This document shows positions 46,686-55,658 of a DNA stretch of 64,000 nucleotides, piece by piece. This DNA comes from Tardiphaga sp. 709. Its GTDB lineage: Bacteria; Pseudomonadota; Alphaproteobacteria; Rhizobiales; Xanthobacteraceae. The stretch is from NCBI RefSeq assembly GCF_032401055.1, contig NZ_CP135529.1, forward strand, positions 930,001 to 994,000, written 5' to 3'. Made by a program: the position numbers and the translations under genes. Each line of letters begins with the position of its first letter. The stretch's first letter is position 1. Under the pieces are notes generated by a model. That model worked only from the letters and a program-made list of their open reading frames with translations, searched no databases and was not told the DNA's origin.

Positions 46686-46910
46686 CTATGCGGTTGCGCG
46701 GGGGATGAGCATCCACTTGCGCAGCGCAACGCCAGCCCAGATCGCCTCCACCAGTCCGAACGGCCAGGCGCCCTGCAGGAAGCCATAGAGCGATCCGAGC
46801 CCGCAGGCGCCGGCAAAGGCCAGCGTGAACCACGGACTGCGTGCTTCCAGCGCGTAGCAGACCAGCATGGCGCTGACCGCGAATAATCCAAACAGGCTGA
46901 GGGCGTCCAT
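46686..46910 (-). CDS. Small membrane protein (three hydrophobic segments)
   Basis: 74 residues: ALSLFGLFAVSAMLVCYALE, WFTLAFAGACGLGSLYGFLQG and WPFGLVEAIWAGVALRKWML form three closely spaced hydrophobic segments. The layout resembles small CBU_0592/YqeB-like inner-membrane proteins that I recall under hypothetical names. No catalytic motif. Single-gene unit, divergent from the acetyltransferase. Confidence 0.72.
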   Translation of the reverse strand: MDALSLFGLFAVSAMLVCYALEARSPWFTLAFAGACGLGSLYGFLQGAWPFGLVEAIWAGVALRKWMLIPRATA

Positions 46911-46992
46911 AGATCGGGCTCGTGACTTGCAGGCGAGGAAGCGAAGGCGATATCACATTGCCGCAGATCGCTCCCGATGTGAAACGCGACCG

Positions 46993-47550
46993 ATGACCGC
47001 TGCCATTTCCGAGCTGACGACACCGCGCTTGATCCTGCGTCCGTTGAGCCTGGATGATGCCGATGCTGTGCAAAGGCTTTTCCCGCAGATGGAGGTGGTG
47101 CGTTTCCTGGCCAGACGCGTGCCATGGCCCTACCCGGCTGATGGCGCCTTCACTTTCCTGCGCGATGTCGTGCTGCCGGGCATGGAGCGTGGCACCGAAT
47201 GGCACTGGTCGATCCGCCTGAAGACCGCACCGGATCAGCTGATCGGTATGATCAATGTTCGTGACGGTGACGACGACAACCGCGGCTTCTGGCTAGATCC
47301 CGCCTGGCACGGACAAGGCCTGATGACCGAGGCCAGCGACGCCGTGACAGATTTCTGGTTCGATACGCTGCAGCGGCCCGTGTTGCGCGTCATCAAAGCC
47401 ATCGCCAACACGGCTTCTCGCCGGATTTCGGAAACGTCCGGCATGCGCGTGATAGCCACCGAGGAGCGCGATTACGTCTCCGGCCGTTGGCCCTCGGAAA
47501 TCTGGGAAATGACCGCCGGGGAATGGCGCAGCCGCCGTCCGCGCCGATAA
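46993..47550 (+). CDS. GNAT family N-acetyltransferase (RimJ/RimL-like)
   Basis: Acetyl-CoA-dependent transferase of the Acetyltransf_3 group. 185 residues from ATG 46993. ELTTPRLILRPLSLDDADAV is the family's first strand and helix; LIGMINVRDGDDDNRGFWLDPAWHGQGLMTEASDAV (~79-114) contains the acetyl-CoA loop (H/R-G-Q-G-L-M-T-E-A), and IANTASRRISETSGM the late helix. Relatives acetylate ribosomal protein termini or small amines; the target is unknown. The frame is open upstream to 46867 but lacks family resemblance there. Confidence 0.88.
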   Translation: MTAAISELTTPRLILRPLSLDDADAVQRLFPQMEVVRFLARRVPWPYPADGAFTFLRDVVLPGMERGTEWHWSIRLKTAPDQLIGMINVRDGDDDNRGFWLDPAWHGQGLMTEASDAVTDFWFDTLQRPVLRVIKAIANTASRRISETSGMRVIATEERDYVSGRWPSEIWEMTAGEWRSRRPRR

Positions 47551-47597
47551 TTGCGGCGCAGCGTTTGATCTGATGGCTCCGCGTGTTATGCGGGACC

Positions 47598-48089
47598 ATG
47601 CCTGCAGTCATCCTTCCCCTCGTCGAAGCCGCCGCACATCTGCCCGCCCGCGGCGCGCTGATCGGTCTCGATCTCGGCACCAAGACCATTGGTGTCGCGG
47701 TGTCCGATCCCGATCGCCGTCTCGCCACCGGCATTGAGACCGTCGAGCGCACCGCTTTCAAGGCGGATGCTGCGCGCCTGATCAAGCTGGCCGGCGAGCG
47801 CAACATCTGTGGCTTCGTGCTCGGCCTGCCCATCAATATGGACGGCAGCGAGGGACCGCGCGCACAATCGACACGCGCCTTCGCGCGCAACTTCTCGAAA
47901 CTGACCGAACTGCCGATCGCCTTCTGGGACGAACGGTTGTCCACATCGGCGGTCGAGCGCGAACTGATCGCCAATGATGTCAGCCGCGCCAAACGCGCCA
48001 AGGTCATAGACGAACATGCCGCGATCTTCATTCTTCAGGGCGCGCTAGATCGCCTCGCCGCCTTGCTGCGCACGCCGGATATTCGCTGA
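47598..48089 (+). CDS. ruvX: Holliday-junction resolvase-like / pre-16S rRNA nuclease RuvX (YqgF)
   Basis: RNase H-fold protein needed for 16S rRNA 5'-end processing in E. coli. 163 residues. Catalytic Asp in GALIGLDLGTKTIGVAVSD, ICGFVLGLPINMDGSEGPRA, PIAFWDERLSTSAVER (Glu), and VIDEHAAIFILQGALD (Asp). ATG 47598 chosen over 47583 by fit. Ends 4 bp before the AEC transporter start. Confidence 0.93.
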   Translation: MPAVILPLVEAAAHLPARGALIGLDLGTKTIGVAVSDPDRRLATGIETVERTAFKADAARLIKLAGERNICGFVLGLPINMDGSEGPRAQSTRAFARNFSKLTELPIAFWDERLSTSAVERELIANDVSRAKRAKVIDEHAAIFILQGALDRLAALLRTPDIR

Positions 48090-48093
48090 CCCC

Positions 48094-49020
48094 ATGCTGA
48101 CGGTATTTGCCGCTCTCGTCCCGGTCTTCCTGCTCATCGTGCTCGGCTACGCGCTGCGGCGCCTGCTGCTGAAGCAGAACATCGAATGGGTCGGGCTGGA
48201 ACAGCTCGTCTATTACGTCCTGTTCCCGGCCCTGCTGGTCGATACGCTGGCGCGGGCTAATCTGGCGTCGGTGCCGATCGCAGGTGTCGGCGGTGCCTTG
48301 TTGCTCTCCGTCATCCTGATGTCCGCGCTATGTCTGGCGCTGCGTCCGTTGCTGGCGCGGGCCATCGGCCTCGATGGGCCGGCCTTCACCTCGCTGTTTC
48401 AGGGCGCCACGCGTTGGCAGACCTTCGTGGCACTATCGGTCGCCGGCAATCTGTGGGGCGATCTTGGTATCACGCTGGCCTCCGTCGCCATGGTGGCGAT
48501 GATCCCGCTCCTGAATATTCTAGCGGTCTGGGTGCTGGCGCATTACGCCTCGCCGCAACGGCTGTCCTGGCCGGCGCTGCTGCTGACCATCGCCAAGAAC
48601 CCGCTGATCTGGGCCTGCGTGATCGGCCTCGCGATCAACCTGGCCGGATTGCCCGTGCCGCGCCCCGCACACGAATTCCTCGATGCGCTCGGGCGCTGTT
48701 CGCTGGCGATGGGCCTGCTGATCGTCGGCGCCGGTCTGCAACTCGAAGGCCTGCACAAGCCCGGCATGGCTGCAGCACTGACAGTCGTCTTGAAACTCGC
48801 CGTGATGCCGCTGATCGCCATGGGCCTTGGCATCGCGTTCGGCCTGTCCGGTACCAACCTCGCGGTGGTCGTCTGCTGCGCGTCGGTGCCATCGGCGTCG
48901 AACGGCTATATTCTGGCGCGACAGATGGGCGGCGACGCGCCCCTCCTGGCGCAGATCCTGACCGTTCAAACCACGCTGGCGGTCCTGACCATGCCCATCT
49001 TCATTGCACTGGCAGAATAG
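48094..49020 (+). CDS. AEC family transporter (auxin efflux carrier-like permease)
   Basis: Inner-membrane permease with about ten transmembrane segments (308 residues), two inverted five-helix halves: starts LTVFAALVPVFLLIVLGYALRR and ends in a hydrophobic MPIFIALAE. Conserved cross-over region around NPLIWACVIGLAINLAGLPVP. Family members carry malate, other carboxylates or auxin-like molecules. Four bp after ruvX, so probably the same transcript. The stop is followed by a dispersed repeat. Substrate unknown. Confidence 0.9.
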   Translation: MLTVFAALVPVFLLIVLGYALRRLLLKQNIEWVGLEQLVYYVLFPALLVDTLARANLASVPIAGVGGALLLSVILMSALCLALRPLLARAIGLDGPAFTSLFQGATRWQTFVALSVAGNLWGDLGITLASVAMVAMIPLLNILAVWVLAHYASPQRLSWPALLLTIAKNPLIWACVIGLAINLAGLPVPRPAHEFLDALGRCSLAMGLLIVGAGLQLEGLHKPGMAAALTVVLKLAVMPLIAMGLGIAFGLSGTNLAVVVCCASVPSASNGYILARQMGGDAPLLAQILTVQTTLAVLTMPIFIALAE

Positions 49021-49033
49021 ATTTTTCTTCTTT

Positions 49034-49082
49034 GAGCATGATCTTGCCCGAAAACCGGTTCCCACTTTTCGGGATCATGCTC
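49034..49082. repeat. Dispersed palindromic repeat GAGCATGATC...GATCATGCTC
   Basis: 49-bp imperfect palindrome with perfect 10-bp ends and the inner core CCCGAAAACCGGTTCCCACT. It belongs to a family I recall as very common between genes in Bradyrhizobium-type genomes. It lies between convergent genes and its right edge runs into the TAG stop of the minus-strand CPBP gene. Confidence 0.85.
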
Positions 49083-49876
49083 TAGGGCGATATCACACCG
49101 TTCGCGATCAGCAGCGTCTGAACAGTCGCCGCCAGGTTGTTGAGGCCATGCAGAAAGATCGTCAGCCATGTCGAGTGGCTGCGATAGCGCATATAGCCGA
49201 ACAGCAGGCCGATGGTGAAAATCTCGACGAAGAAGAACCAATCGTATTGCAGATGCATCGCCGTCCAGACCAGCGATGACGCCACGATGGCGCCAAACGG
49301 CCGCAAAAACGATTCCGACCAGCCGCGATAGAGGAAGCCACGCGCGAAAAACTCTTCGGTCATCGGCGCGCCGACGCAGAATGCGATCACGAGCAGCCAC
49401 AGCGCGCCGTCGGCACGGGCCGACTTCAGCACTTCCAGCATGAAGGTCGGCGCGGAGTCGCGACCCATGCCTTTTGCGACCAGCTCCCAGGCGCCGACGA
49501 GCACGATCAGCGCCACCGTACCGATGACGTAATTTTTCCAGGACGTGCCGCGCAGCCCCAAATAGTCGGCAAAGGATTGCCGCGCCATGTGCGTCGCCAG
49601 CCACAGCGCCAGGCACACGGCCGGAAGCCCCATGATGACCGATGCCGCGATGGTCGTGCCGCTGCTCATGGCCTTGATCAGCAGCATCGCGTCGAGCGGC
49701 GCATCCTTGATCAGCAGGTGATAGGCGACGACGGTCAACTGACCGACAAACATCGCTGCAAAAGCGAACAGCCCCCAGAGGCTGGTGCCCCAGAATTTCC
49801 AGACCCGCGGCGGCTTCGTCGCGGGCGGCAGGTCTGACGATGCGGCGGGCGTGATCGGCGTCTCCAGCGCACTCAC
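49082..49876 (-). CDS. CPBP family intramembrane glutamic endopeptidase (ABI/Rce1-like)
   Basis: Membrane protease of the Rce1/ABI family, 264 residues, about seven to eight hydrophobic segments. Active-site motifs: APMTEEFFARGFLYRG (EEx3R with the catalytic Glu pair), SSLVWTAMHLQYD (FxxxH-type His) and FLHGLNNLAA (HxxxN/D). Prokaryotic members process small peptides or immunity proteins. The ATG overlaps the aidB-like stop by 4 bp (ATGA), so the two are coupled. The TAG stop is supplied by the dispersed palindromic repeat. Confidence 0.88.
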   Translation of the reverse strand: MSALETPITPAASSDLPPATKPPRVWKFWGTSLWGLFAFAAMFVGQLTVVAYHLLIKDAPLDAMLLIKAMSSGTTIAASVIMGLPAVCLALWLATHMARQSFADYLGLRGTSWKNYVIGTVALIVLVGAWELVAKGMGRDSAPTFMLEVLKSARADGALWLLVIAFCVGAPMTEEFFARGFLYRGWSESFLRPFGAIVASSLVWTAMHLQYDWFFFVEIFTIGLLFGYMRYRSHSTWLTIFLHGLNNLAATVQTLLIANGVISP

Positions 49877-51519
49877 TGCGGCAACGCCCGCTCGAGCAGT
49901 CCCCGGCCCTGAGCTTCGGTCAACTCAGCAGTGCCGTAGATCGCGTTGCGCGCACCATCGAGGCGTGTCCGCGCAAACAATTCAGCATGGGGCGGATGCA
50001 CCATGTTCAGCGCGGCGCAGGCCGCCAGCAACGCCAGCGATTCCACCGCCTGCCGTGCGACACGCTCGCTGTCGGGCCGCAGCAAGGTGCGGATGATGAA
50101 GGCAGCAGCTTCGGCCGCGCCGGGCAGTCCGCGCGTCTCCAGCATCAGCTCCTGCAGCACCGCGGTCGATGCGTCGCCTTCACGCGACAGCGCCCGCAAC
50201 ACATCGAGACACATCACATTGCCCGAGCCTTCCCAGATCGCATTGACCGGCGCCTCGCGATAATGCCGCGCCAGAATGCCTTCCTCGACGTAACCGTTGC
50301 CGCCCATGCATTCCATGGCCTCGTAAAGGAAGCCTGGCGCCGATTTGCAGACCCAGTATTTCACCACCGGCGTGAGGAAACGCATATACGCCGCCTCGGA
50401 AGGATCTTCCGGCGCCAGATCGAAGGCGCGGCACAGCCGCATCACCAGCGCCGTGGATGCCTCGACATGCAGGGCCATGTCGGCAAGCACGCTTTGCATC
50501 ATCGGCTGGTCGGCAAGATGTTTCTGGAAGACGCTGCGGTGCCTGGCGTGATGCAACGCATGAACGAGGCCCGAGCGCATCAATCCGGCCGATGCTGTGG
50601 CGCTGTCCTGCCGCGTCAGCTGTACCATCTGGATGATGGTGCGGATGCCCTTGCCTTCGTCGCCGACGCGCAGCGCATAGGCGTCGTTGAATTCGACTTC
50701 CGACGAGCCATTGGAGCGATTGCCGAGCTTGTCCTTCAGGCGCTGGAAATTCAGCGCATTGAGCGAACCATCCGGCCGGAACCGCGGCATGAAGAAACAG
50801 CTGAGCCCATCCTCGGCCTGCGCCAGCACCAGGAACGCGTCGCACATCGGCGCCGACATGAACCATTTGTGGCCGCTGATGCGATACGCATCGCCGTCGC
50901 GCACCGCGCGCGTCATGTTGCTGCGCACATCCGTGCCGCCTTGCCGCTCGGTCATCCCCATGCCCAGCGTCATGCCGCGCTTGGCGGACCAAGGCGCAAA
51001 GCTCGGATCGTAATCGCGGCTGGCAATGACCGGCATCACCTGCGCCAGCACATCCGGCTGCATCGCCAGCGCGCCGACGGCAGCGCGCGTCATGGTGATC
51101 GGACAGAGATGTCCGGTCTCGACCTGCGCCGCCATGTAGAATTTTGCGGCGCGCGCCACTTCGGACGCGCCGCGTGCGGACTTGCCGTCACGCGTCCATG
51201 TCGAATTGTGAATTCCCGCTGCAATGCTCTGTGTCATCAGCTCGTGATAGGCCGGATGAAACTCAACCTCATCACGCCGGTTGCCGCGCGCATCGAAAGT
51301 CCGCAGCTTCGGCGTATTCTCGTTGGCCAGCCGCGCGCGCTGCGCCATCTCGGCCGATCCCCACAGCTGACCGAATTCGGCGTGGTCGACATAGGCGAAC
51401 GAGCCCTCATTCATCGCAACCGCCTCCACGAGCGGCCGGTCCAGCTCGAACAGATTGACGCCCTCGAACGGTGGCGACTGGTTAAGCACCGCATGGATGG
51501 CAGAGGTGACGTCGGTCAT
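49873..51519 (-). CDS. aidB: Acyl-CoA dehydrogenase-type flavoprotein AidB-like
   Basis: FAD flavoprotein related to E. coli AidB, an adaptive-response protein that protects DNA from alkylation; enzyme function is uncertain even in E. coli. 548 residues. N-terminal FNQ/NLF region VLNQSPPFEGVNLFELDRPL and FHPAYHELM match AidB, followed by MGMTERQGGTDVRSN, RISGHKWFMSAPM and WEGSGNVMCLDVLR. The late DNA-binding domain (about 440-548) is present with basic residues near its end (RTLLRPDSERVARQAVE). Coupled to a CPBP protease by ATGA. No ada/alkB genes in the window. Confidence 0.87.
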   Translation of the reverse strand: MTDVTSAIHAVLNQSPPFEGVNLFELDRPLVEAVAMNEGSFAYVDHAEFGQLWGSAEMAQRARLANENTPKLRTFDARGNRRDEVEFHPAYHELMTQSIAAGIHNSTWTRDGKSARGASEVARAAKFYMAAQVETGHLCPITMTRAAVGALAMQPDVLAQVMPVIASRDYDPSFAPWSAKRGMTLGMGMTERQGGTDVRSNMTRAVRDGDAYRISGHKWFMSAPMCDAFLVLAQAEDGLSCFFMPRFRPDGSLNALNFQRLKDKLGNRSNGSSEVEFNDAYALRVGDEGKGIRTIIQMVQLTRQDSATASAGLMRSGLVHALHHARHRSVFQKHLADQPMMQSVLADMALHVEASTALVMRLCRAFDLAPEDPSEAAYMRFLTPVVKYWVCKSAPGFLYEAMECMGGNGYVEEGILARHYREAPVNAIWEGSGNVMCLDVLRALSREGDASTAVLQELMLETRGLPGAAEAAAFIIRTLLRPDSERVARQAVESLALLAACAALNMVHPPHAELFARTRLDGARNAIYGTAELTEAQGRGLLERALPQ

Positions 51520-51586
51520 GAATCAGTTCCGGCTGGAGGCGGTATTGCGAATCATTTTACGCCGGATCGACCGGGATTTCACGGGG

Positions 51587-52360
51587 CTATCTTGCCTGCC
51601 GTGCAATCGGGAAATCGTAGGCGCGTGCGCCTGCGCCGGGCAGCGAGAAGTGCCACCATTCCTTGGAATAATTCACGAAGCCCTGCTTGCCCATCGCCGA
51701 CGTCAGGAGTTCCCGCCAGCGCCGCTGTGCGGGTGAAATCGCGCGCGATCCGGTATGCGCCTGCGCATCGGAGCAATCGTAACCCGTGCCCATGTCGACG
51801 CTGGCCTCCGGCGCACGCTGCGCTTCCGGCGCGATGCAGCTTGCATAGGCCTTGTTCGGATCAAATGTCGGCGACGCCGGCGCGCGCAGATCGACCAGCG
51901 TCAGATCGAGCGCCGCGCCGGTGGAGTGGCCGGAGCGCTCGGCGATATAGCCGAGCCTGAACAGATCGGCTTTGCTGAAGCCAGGGTTGTAACGCTTCTG
52001 CGCCGGTGTCTCGTTGCCATCGCGCGCCCACGCCACCATGTCGCGCGACGCCCGCGCGGGGCGATAGCAGTCCAGCATTTTCAGCGACAGGTTTTGCGCC
52101 ATCAACTCGCGTTGCACCTTCTGCAGAGCAAGGCCGACCGGGCGTTTCACCACGCATTCCGCGCTATCATAGCCGCTGAGCTTGCGGCCGACGAAATTGT
52201 TGACGCCGGCATAGCGGATGTCCTGCTGGATCGAGGGATCGATATCGCGCAGGAACACGAAATCATCGGGCAGGTTTTGCGCATGCGCGACGACTGCACT
52301 GAAGGCCAGAAAAAGCCACGCCGAAACCGTCGCGACCACCTGGTTCAGAGCATGTCTCAT
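51587..52360 (-). CDS. M15 family D-Ala-D-Ala dipeptidase (VanX/DdpX-like), secreted
   Basis: Zinc peptidase of 257 residues from ATG 52360. Signal QVVATVSAWLFLAFSAVVAHA. VanX-type fold with LKMLDCYRPARASRDMV (catalytic Arg in YRP), SGHSTGAALDLTLVD (zinc His and Asp), and EWWHFSL (Glu and second zinc His). All zinc ligands are present. Periplasmic location suggests recycling or editing of D-Ala-D-Ala; a vancomycin role is unlikely in a Gram-negative. The frame runs on to 52843, antisense to pyrB, and is not counted. Confidence 0.9.
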   Translation of the reverse strand: MRHALNQVVATVSAWLFLAFSAVVAHAQNLPDDFVFLRDIDPSIQQDIRYAGVNNFVGRKLSGYDSAECVVKRPVGLALQKVQRELMAQNLSLKMLDCYRPARASRDMVAWARDGNETPAQKRYNPGFSKADLFRLGYIAERSGHSTGAALDLTLVDLRAPASPTFDPNKAYASCIAPEAQRAPEASVDMGTGYDCSDAQAHTGSRAISPAQRRWRELLTSAMGKQGFVNYSKEWWHFSLPGAGARAYDFPIARQAR

Positions 52361-52508
52361 GACCGGTTCCGGAGCTCCAACCAAGGCGATTCTGCAGGGA
52401 TTTGGTCTCATCATCTTTACCCTGCCGCCGGACTGACCGGGGGATAACCCGAAACCGGCCGAATCGCGCTTGCTCCGCTTTTCAACTCTGCCTATAGCTT
52501 TCGTTTTA

Positions 52509-53462
52509 ATGACCCAAGCCACGAAATCCTCTTTCGTCCTCGGACACCGGCATTTGCTGGGCATCGAGGGCCTTTCCGCCGCGGATATCACCGGCCTCCT
52601 CGACCTGTCCGAGGAATATGTCGAGCTGAACCGCCAGGTCGACAAAAAGCGCTCCAGCCTGCGCGGTCGTACCCAGATCAATCTGTTTTTCGAGAATTCG
52701 ACACGTACCCAGTCGTCGTTCGAGCTGGCCGGCAAGCGGCTCGGCGCCGACGTCATGAACATGTCGGTGTCATCGTCCTCGATCAAAAAGGGCGAGACGC
52801 TGATCGACACCGCGATGACGCTGAATGCGATGCATCCGGACATTCTGGTGATGCGCCATCATGCCTCCGGCGCGGTCGAACTCCTGGCGCGCAAGGTCGA
52901 CGGCTCCGTCATCAATGCCGGCGACGGCGCCCATGAACATCCGACGCAAGCCCTGCTCGACGCATTGACCATCCGTCGCAACAAGGGCCGGCTCGAAGGT
53001 CTCGTGATCGCGATCTGCGGCGACGTGCTGCATTCGCGGGTCGCGCGTTCCAACATTCTCCTGCTCAACACCATGGGCGCCCGCGTCCGCGTCGTTGCGC
53101 CCTCCACGCTGCTGCCGCCGGGCATCGAGCGCATGGGCGTCGAGGTCGCGCGCGATATGCGCGAGGGCCTCAACGGCGCCGACATCGTGATGATGCTGCG
53201 GCTGCAGCGCGAACGCATGAACGGCTCCTTCGTGCCGTCCTCCGCCGAATATTTCCAGTATTTCGGCCTCGACCAGAAGAAGCTCGCTTACGCCAAGCCC
53301 GATGCGCTGGTGATGCATCCCGGCCCGATGAACCGCGGCGTCGAGATCGACTCCCTCGTCGCGGACGGCGCGCAGTCGCTGATCCGCGAACAGGTCGAGA
53401 TGGGCGTGGCGGTCCGCATGGCCGTGCTCGAAGCGCTCGCGCGCAACCTGCCGAACGCGTGA
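52509..53462 (+). CDS. pyrB: Aspartate carbamoyltransferase catalytic subunit
   Basis: Second step of pyrimidine synthesis: carbamoyl phosphate plus aspartate. 317 residues. Carbamoyl-phosphate loop [22 protein letters not shown] (lid Lys), [26 protein letters not shown], and [15 protein letters not shown] 52509 is used; the frame is open to 52470. Followed after 4 bp by the dihydroorotase-like gene, the usual pyrB-pyrC arrangement. No pyrI regulatory subunit is present. Confidence 0.96.
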   Translation: MTQATKSSFVLGHRHLLGIEGLSAADITGLLDLSEEYVELNRQVDKKRSSLRGRTQINLFFENSTRTQSSFELAGKRLGADVMNMSVSSSSIKKGETLIDTAMTLNAMHPDILVMRHHASGAVELLARKVDGSVINAGDGAHEHPTQALLDALTIRRNKGRLEGLVIAICGDVLHSRVARSNILLLNTMGARVRVVAPSTLLPPGIERMGVEVARDMREGLNGADIVMMLRLQRERMNGSFVPSSAEYFQYFGLDQKKLAYAKPDALVMHPGPMNRGVEIDSLVADGAQSLIREQVEMGVAVRMAVLEALARNLPNA

Positions 53463-53466
53463 CGCC

Positions 53467-54768
53467 ATGCTGACAGACCGCCGCCCTATCCTCCTCGCCA
53501 ATGCGCACCTGATCGATCCGTCATGTGACCTCGACGGTCCCGGGGATGTGCTGATCGCCGATGGCATGATCCGCGACGCCCGCCGCGGCATTGGCGCGGC
53601 CGGCGTGCCCGAAGGCACCGACATCATCAATTGCGCCGGCAAGGTCGTGGCGCCCGGCCTCGTCGACATGCGCGCTTTCGTCGGCGAACCCGGCGCCAGC
53701 CACCGTGAGACTTTCGCCTCTGCCAGCCGTGCAGCCGCAGCCGGCGGCATCACCACCATCATCTGCCAGCCGGACACCTCGCCAACCATCGACAATTCCG
53801 CCACCGTCGATTTCGTGCTGCGGCGCGCCCGCGACACCGCCATCGTCAACATCCATCCGATGGCCGCCCTGACCAAGGGCCTCGAAGGCCATGAGATGAC
53901 GGAGATCGGGCTGCTGAAAGCGGCCGGCGCGGTGGCCTTCACGGATGCCGACAAGAGCATCACCAACGCACAGATCATGCGCCGCGCGCTGACCTATGCA
54001 CGCGATTTCGACGCGCTGATCGTGCATTACACCGAGGATCCCGACCTCGTCGGCGAAGGCGTGATGAATGAAGGCGAGCGCGCCTCGCGGCTCGGCCTGA
54101 TGGGAATTCCCAATGCGGCCGAAGCCATCATGCTGGAGCGCGACATGCGCCTCGTCGCCCTCACCGGCGGGCGCTACCATGCGGCATCGCTGACCTGCAT
54201 CGAATCCATCGAGATCCTGAAGCGCGCCCGCGACGCCGGCTTGCGTGTCAGCGCCTCCGCGTCGATCAATCACCTGACGCTGAACGAAAACGATATCGGG
54301 CCCTATCGCTCCTATCTCAAATTGTCGCCGCCGCTCCGCACCGAAGAGAACCGCCGCGCGCTGGTCGAGGCCGTCGCGTCAGGATTGATCGACGTCATCA
54401 TGTCCGACCACAATCCGCAGGACGTCGAGACCAAGCGGCTGCCATTTGCAGAAGCCGCGCCGGGTGCCATCGGCCTCGAAACAATGCTGTCGGCGGGATT
54501 GCGGCTGATCCACAATGGCGAGCTCACCTTCACCCAGTTGATCCGTGCGATGTCGACACGCCCGGCCGAACTGCTCGGCCTGCCCGGCGGCACGCTGCGC
54601 CCCGGCGCTGTCGCCGACATCATTGTCATTGACGCCGATGTGCCGTGGGTGCTGGATCCCGCGGACCTGAAGTCGCAATGCAAGAATACGCCATTCGACG
54701 AAGCCCGCTTCACGGGGCGCGTCGCACGCACTATTGTCGGCGGACGCACCGTTTACGAGCACGTCTGA
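53467..54768 (+). CDS. pyrC: Dihydroorotase-like protein, probably catalytically dead (pseudo-DHOase)
   Basis: Amidohydrolase-fold protein of 433 residues, 4 bp after pyrB, clearly of the dihydroorotase class. The first metal motif HxH, usually in VDLHVHLREPG, is changed to VDMRAFVGEPG, and the bridging-Lys region reads AVAFTDADKS, without the usual Lys. Remaining ligand-like residues are kept: VHYTEDPDL (His), GGRYHAAS (His) and MSDHNPQD (Asp). This pattern matches inactive PyrC' proteins that in Pseudomonas only support the PyrB assembly. A true dihydroorotase is expected elsewhere in the genome. Confidence 0.88.
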   Translation: MLTDRRPILLANAHLIDPSCDLDGPGDVLIADGMIRDARRGIGAAGVPEGTDIINCAGKVVAPGLVDMRAFVGEPGASHRETFASASRAAAAGGITTIICQPDTSPTIDNSATVDFVLRRARDTAIVNIHPMAALTKGLEGHEMTEIGLLKAAGAVAFTDADKSITNAQIMRRALTYARDFDALIVHYTEDPDLVGEGVMNEGERASRLGLMGIPNAAEAIMLERDMRLVALTGGRYHAASLTCIESIEILKRARDAGLRVSASASINHLTLNENDIGPYRSYLKLSPPLRTEENRRALVEAVASGLIDVIMSDHNPQDVETKRLPFAEAAPGAIGLETMLSAGLRLIHNGELTFTQLIRAMSTRPAELLGLPGGTLRPGAVADIIVIDADVPWVLDPADLKSQCKNTPFDEARFTGRVARTIVGGRTVYEHV

Positions 54769-54774
54769 CGCGAT

Positions 54775-54844
54775 AAGCGCGTCTCAGGGCACCGAAAGCG
54801 CGAAGCGCGTCTGGGAGCACGAAAGTGCGAAGCGCGTCTTAGAA
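54775..54844 (+). repeat. Short tandem repeat before plsY
   Basis: Two full units of 27-28 bp and a partial third, each beginning AAGCGCGTCT (at 54775, 54803 and 54830) and containing a GCAC-GAAAG core. They fill the gap between the pyrC-like stop and the plsY ribosome site. Confidence 0.7.
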
Positions 54845-54854
54845 TAGAGGTCCA

Positions 54855-55445
54855 ATGATCGTTCTCTACATATTCGCTGCCGCGCTCGGTTATTTCCTGG
54901 GCTCCGTCCCGTTCGGACTGGTGCTGACCAAGCTCGCCGGCACGCAGGATATCCGCACCATCGGCTCGGGCAATATCGGCGCCACCAATGTGCTCCGCAC
55001 CGGCCGCAAGGGCCTCGCGGCGGCGACGCTGCTGCTCGACGCCCTCAAGGGGACCGTGGCCGTGATCATCGCCGGCAGCGTCGGCGGTCCCGTCCCGGCC
55101 ATGATCGCCGGTCTCTTCGCTTTCCTGGGACACCTGTTCCCGGTCTGGCTCGGCTTCAAGGGCGGCAAGGGTGTTGCTGTCTATATCGGCATCATGTTCG
55201 GCCTGTACTGGCCTGCCGCCATCGTGTTCTGTCTCGCCTGGCTCGCCTGCGCCTTCTCCTCGCGCTACTCGTCATTCTCCGCGCTGACCGCCAGCGCCAT
55301 CACGCCGATCTTCCTGTGGTGGGCAAAAGCCCCGCAACTCGCCGTGCTGGCCACCGCACTGACGCTCCTGCTGTGGTTCATGCATCGCGAGAACATCAAG
55401 CGACTGCTGAACGGCACCGAAGGCAAGATCGGCGCGAAAAATTGA
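54855..55445 (+). CDS. plsY: Glycerol-3-phosphate acyltransferase PlsY
   Basis: Inner-membrane acyltransferase using acyl-phosphate to make lysophosphatidate, the first step of phospholipid synthesis. 196 residues, about five helices. Conserved loops: [43 protein letters not shown], and a basic C-terminus ([15 protein letters not shown]). AGAGG is 4 nt before ATG. Downstream of pyrBC on the same strand. Confidence 0.95.
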   Translation: MIVLYIFAAALGYFLGSVPFGLVLTKLAGTQDIRTIGSGNIGATNVLRTGRKGLAAATLLLDALKGTVAVIIAGSVGGPVPAMIAGLFAFLGHLFPVWLGFKGGKGVAVYIGIMFGLYWPAAIVFCLAWLACAFSSRYSSFSALTASAITPIFLWWAKAPQLAVLATALTLLLWFMHRENIKRLLNGTEGKIGAKN

Positions 55446-55658
55446 GTCAGGCCGCTTGGGCTTCGTGATCGCGAACAATTGACGTCCTTCACCGCTGTGC
55501 CGCCTGCACGGCCTGATCCCGATCCGGCATCACGGCTTTTGAGCCGATAACTGCATGCGAATGCCGCTTCGTCAGCTCCGAGCGAAGAAGTATTTGCTGT
55601 TGACTTAGAGCGCACTCCAACCTGTAGCAAGGTCAGCGTCGTGACTAGAAGACAGAAC

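Noticed and set aside
51587-52843. 418-residue version of the VanX-like gene
   Set aside because: The extra N-terminal part is antisense to pyrB and precedes a proper signal peptide starting at 52360.
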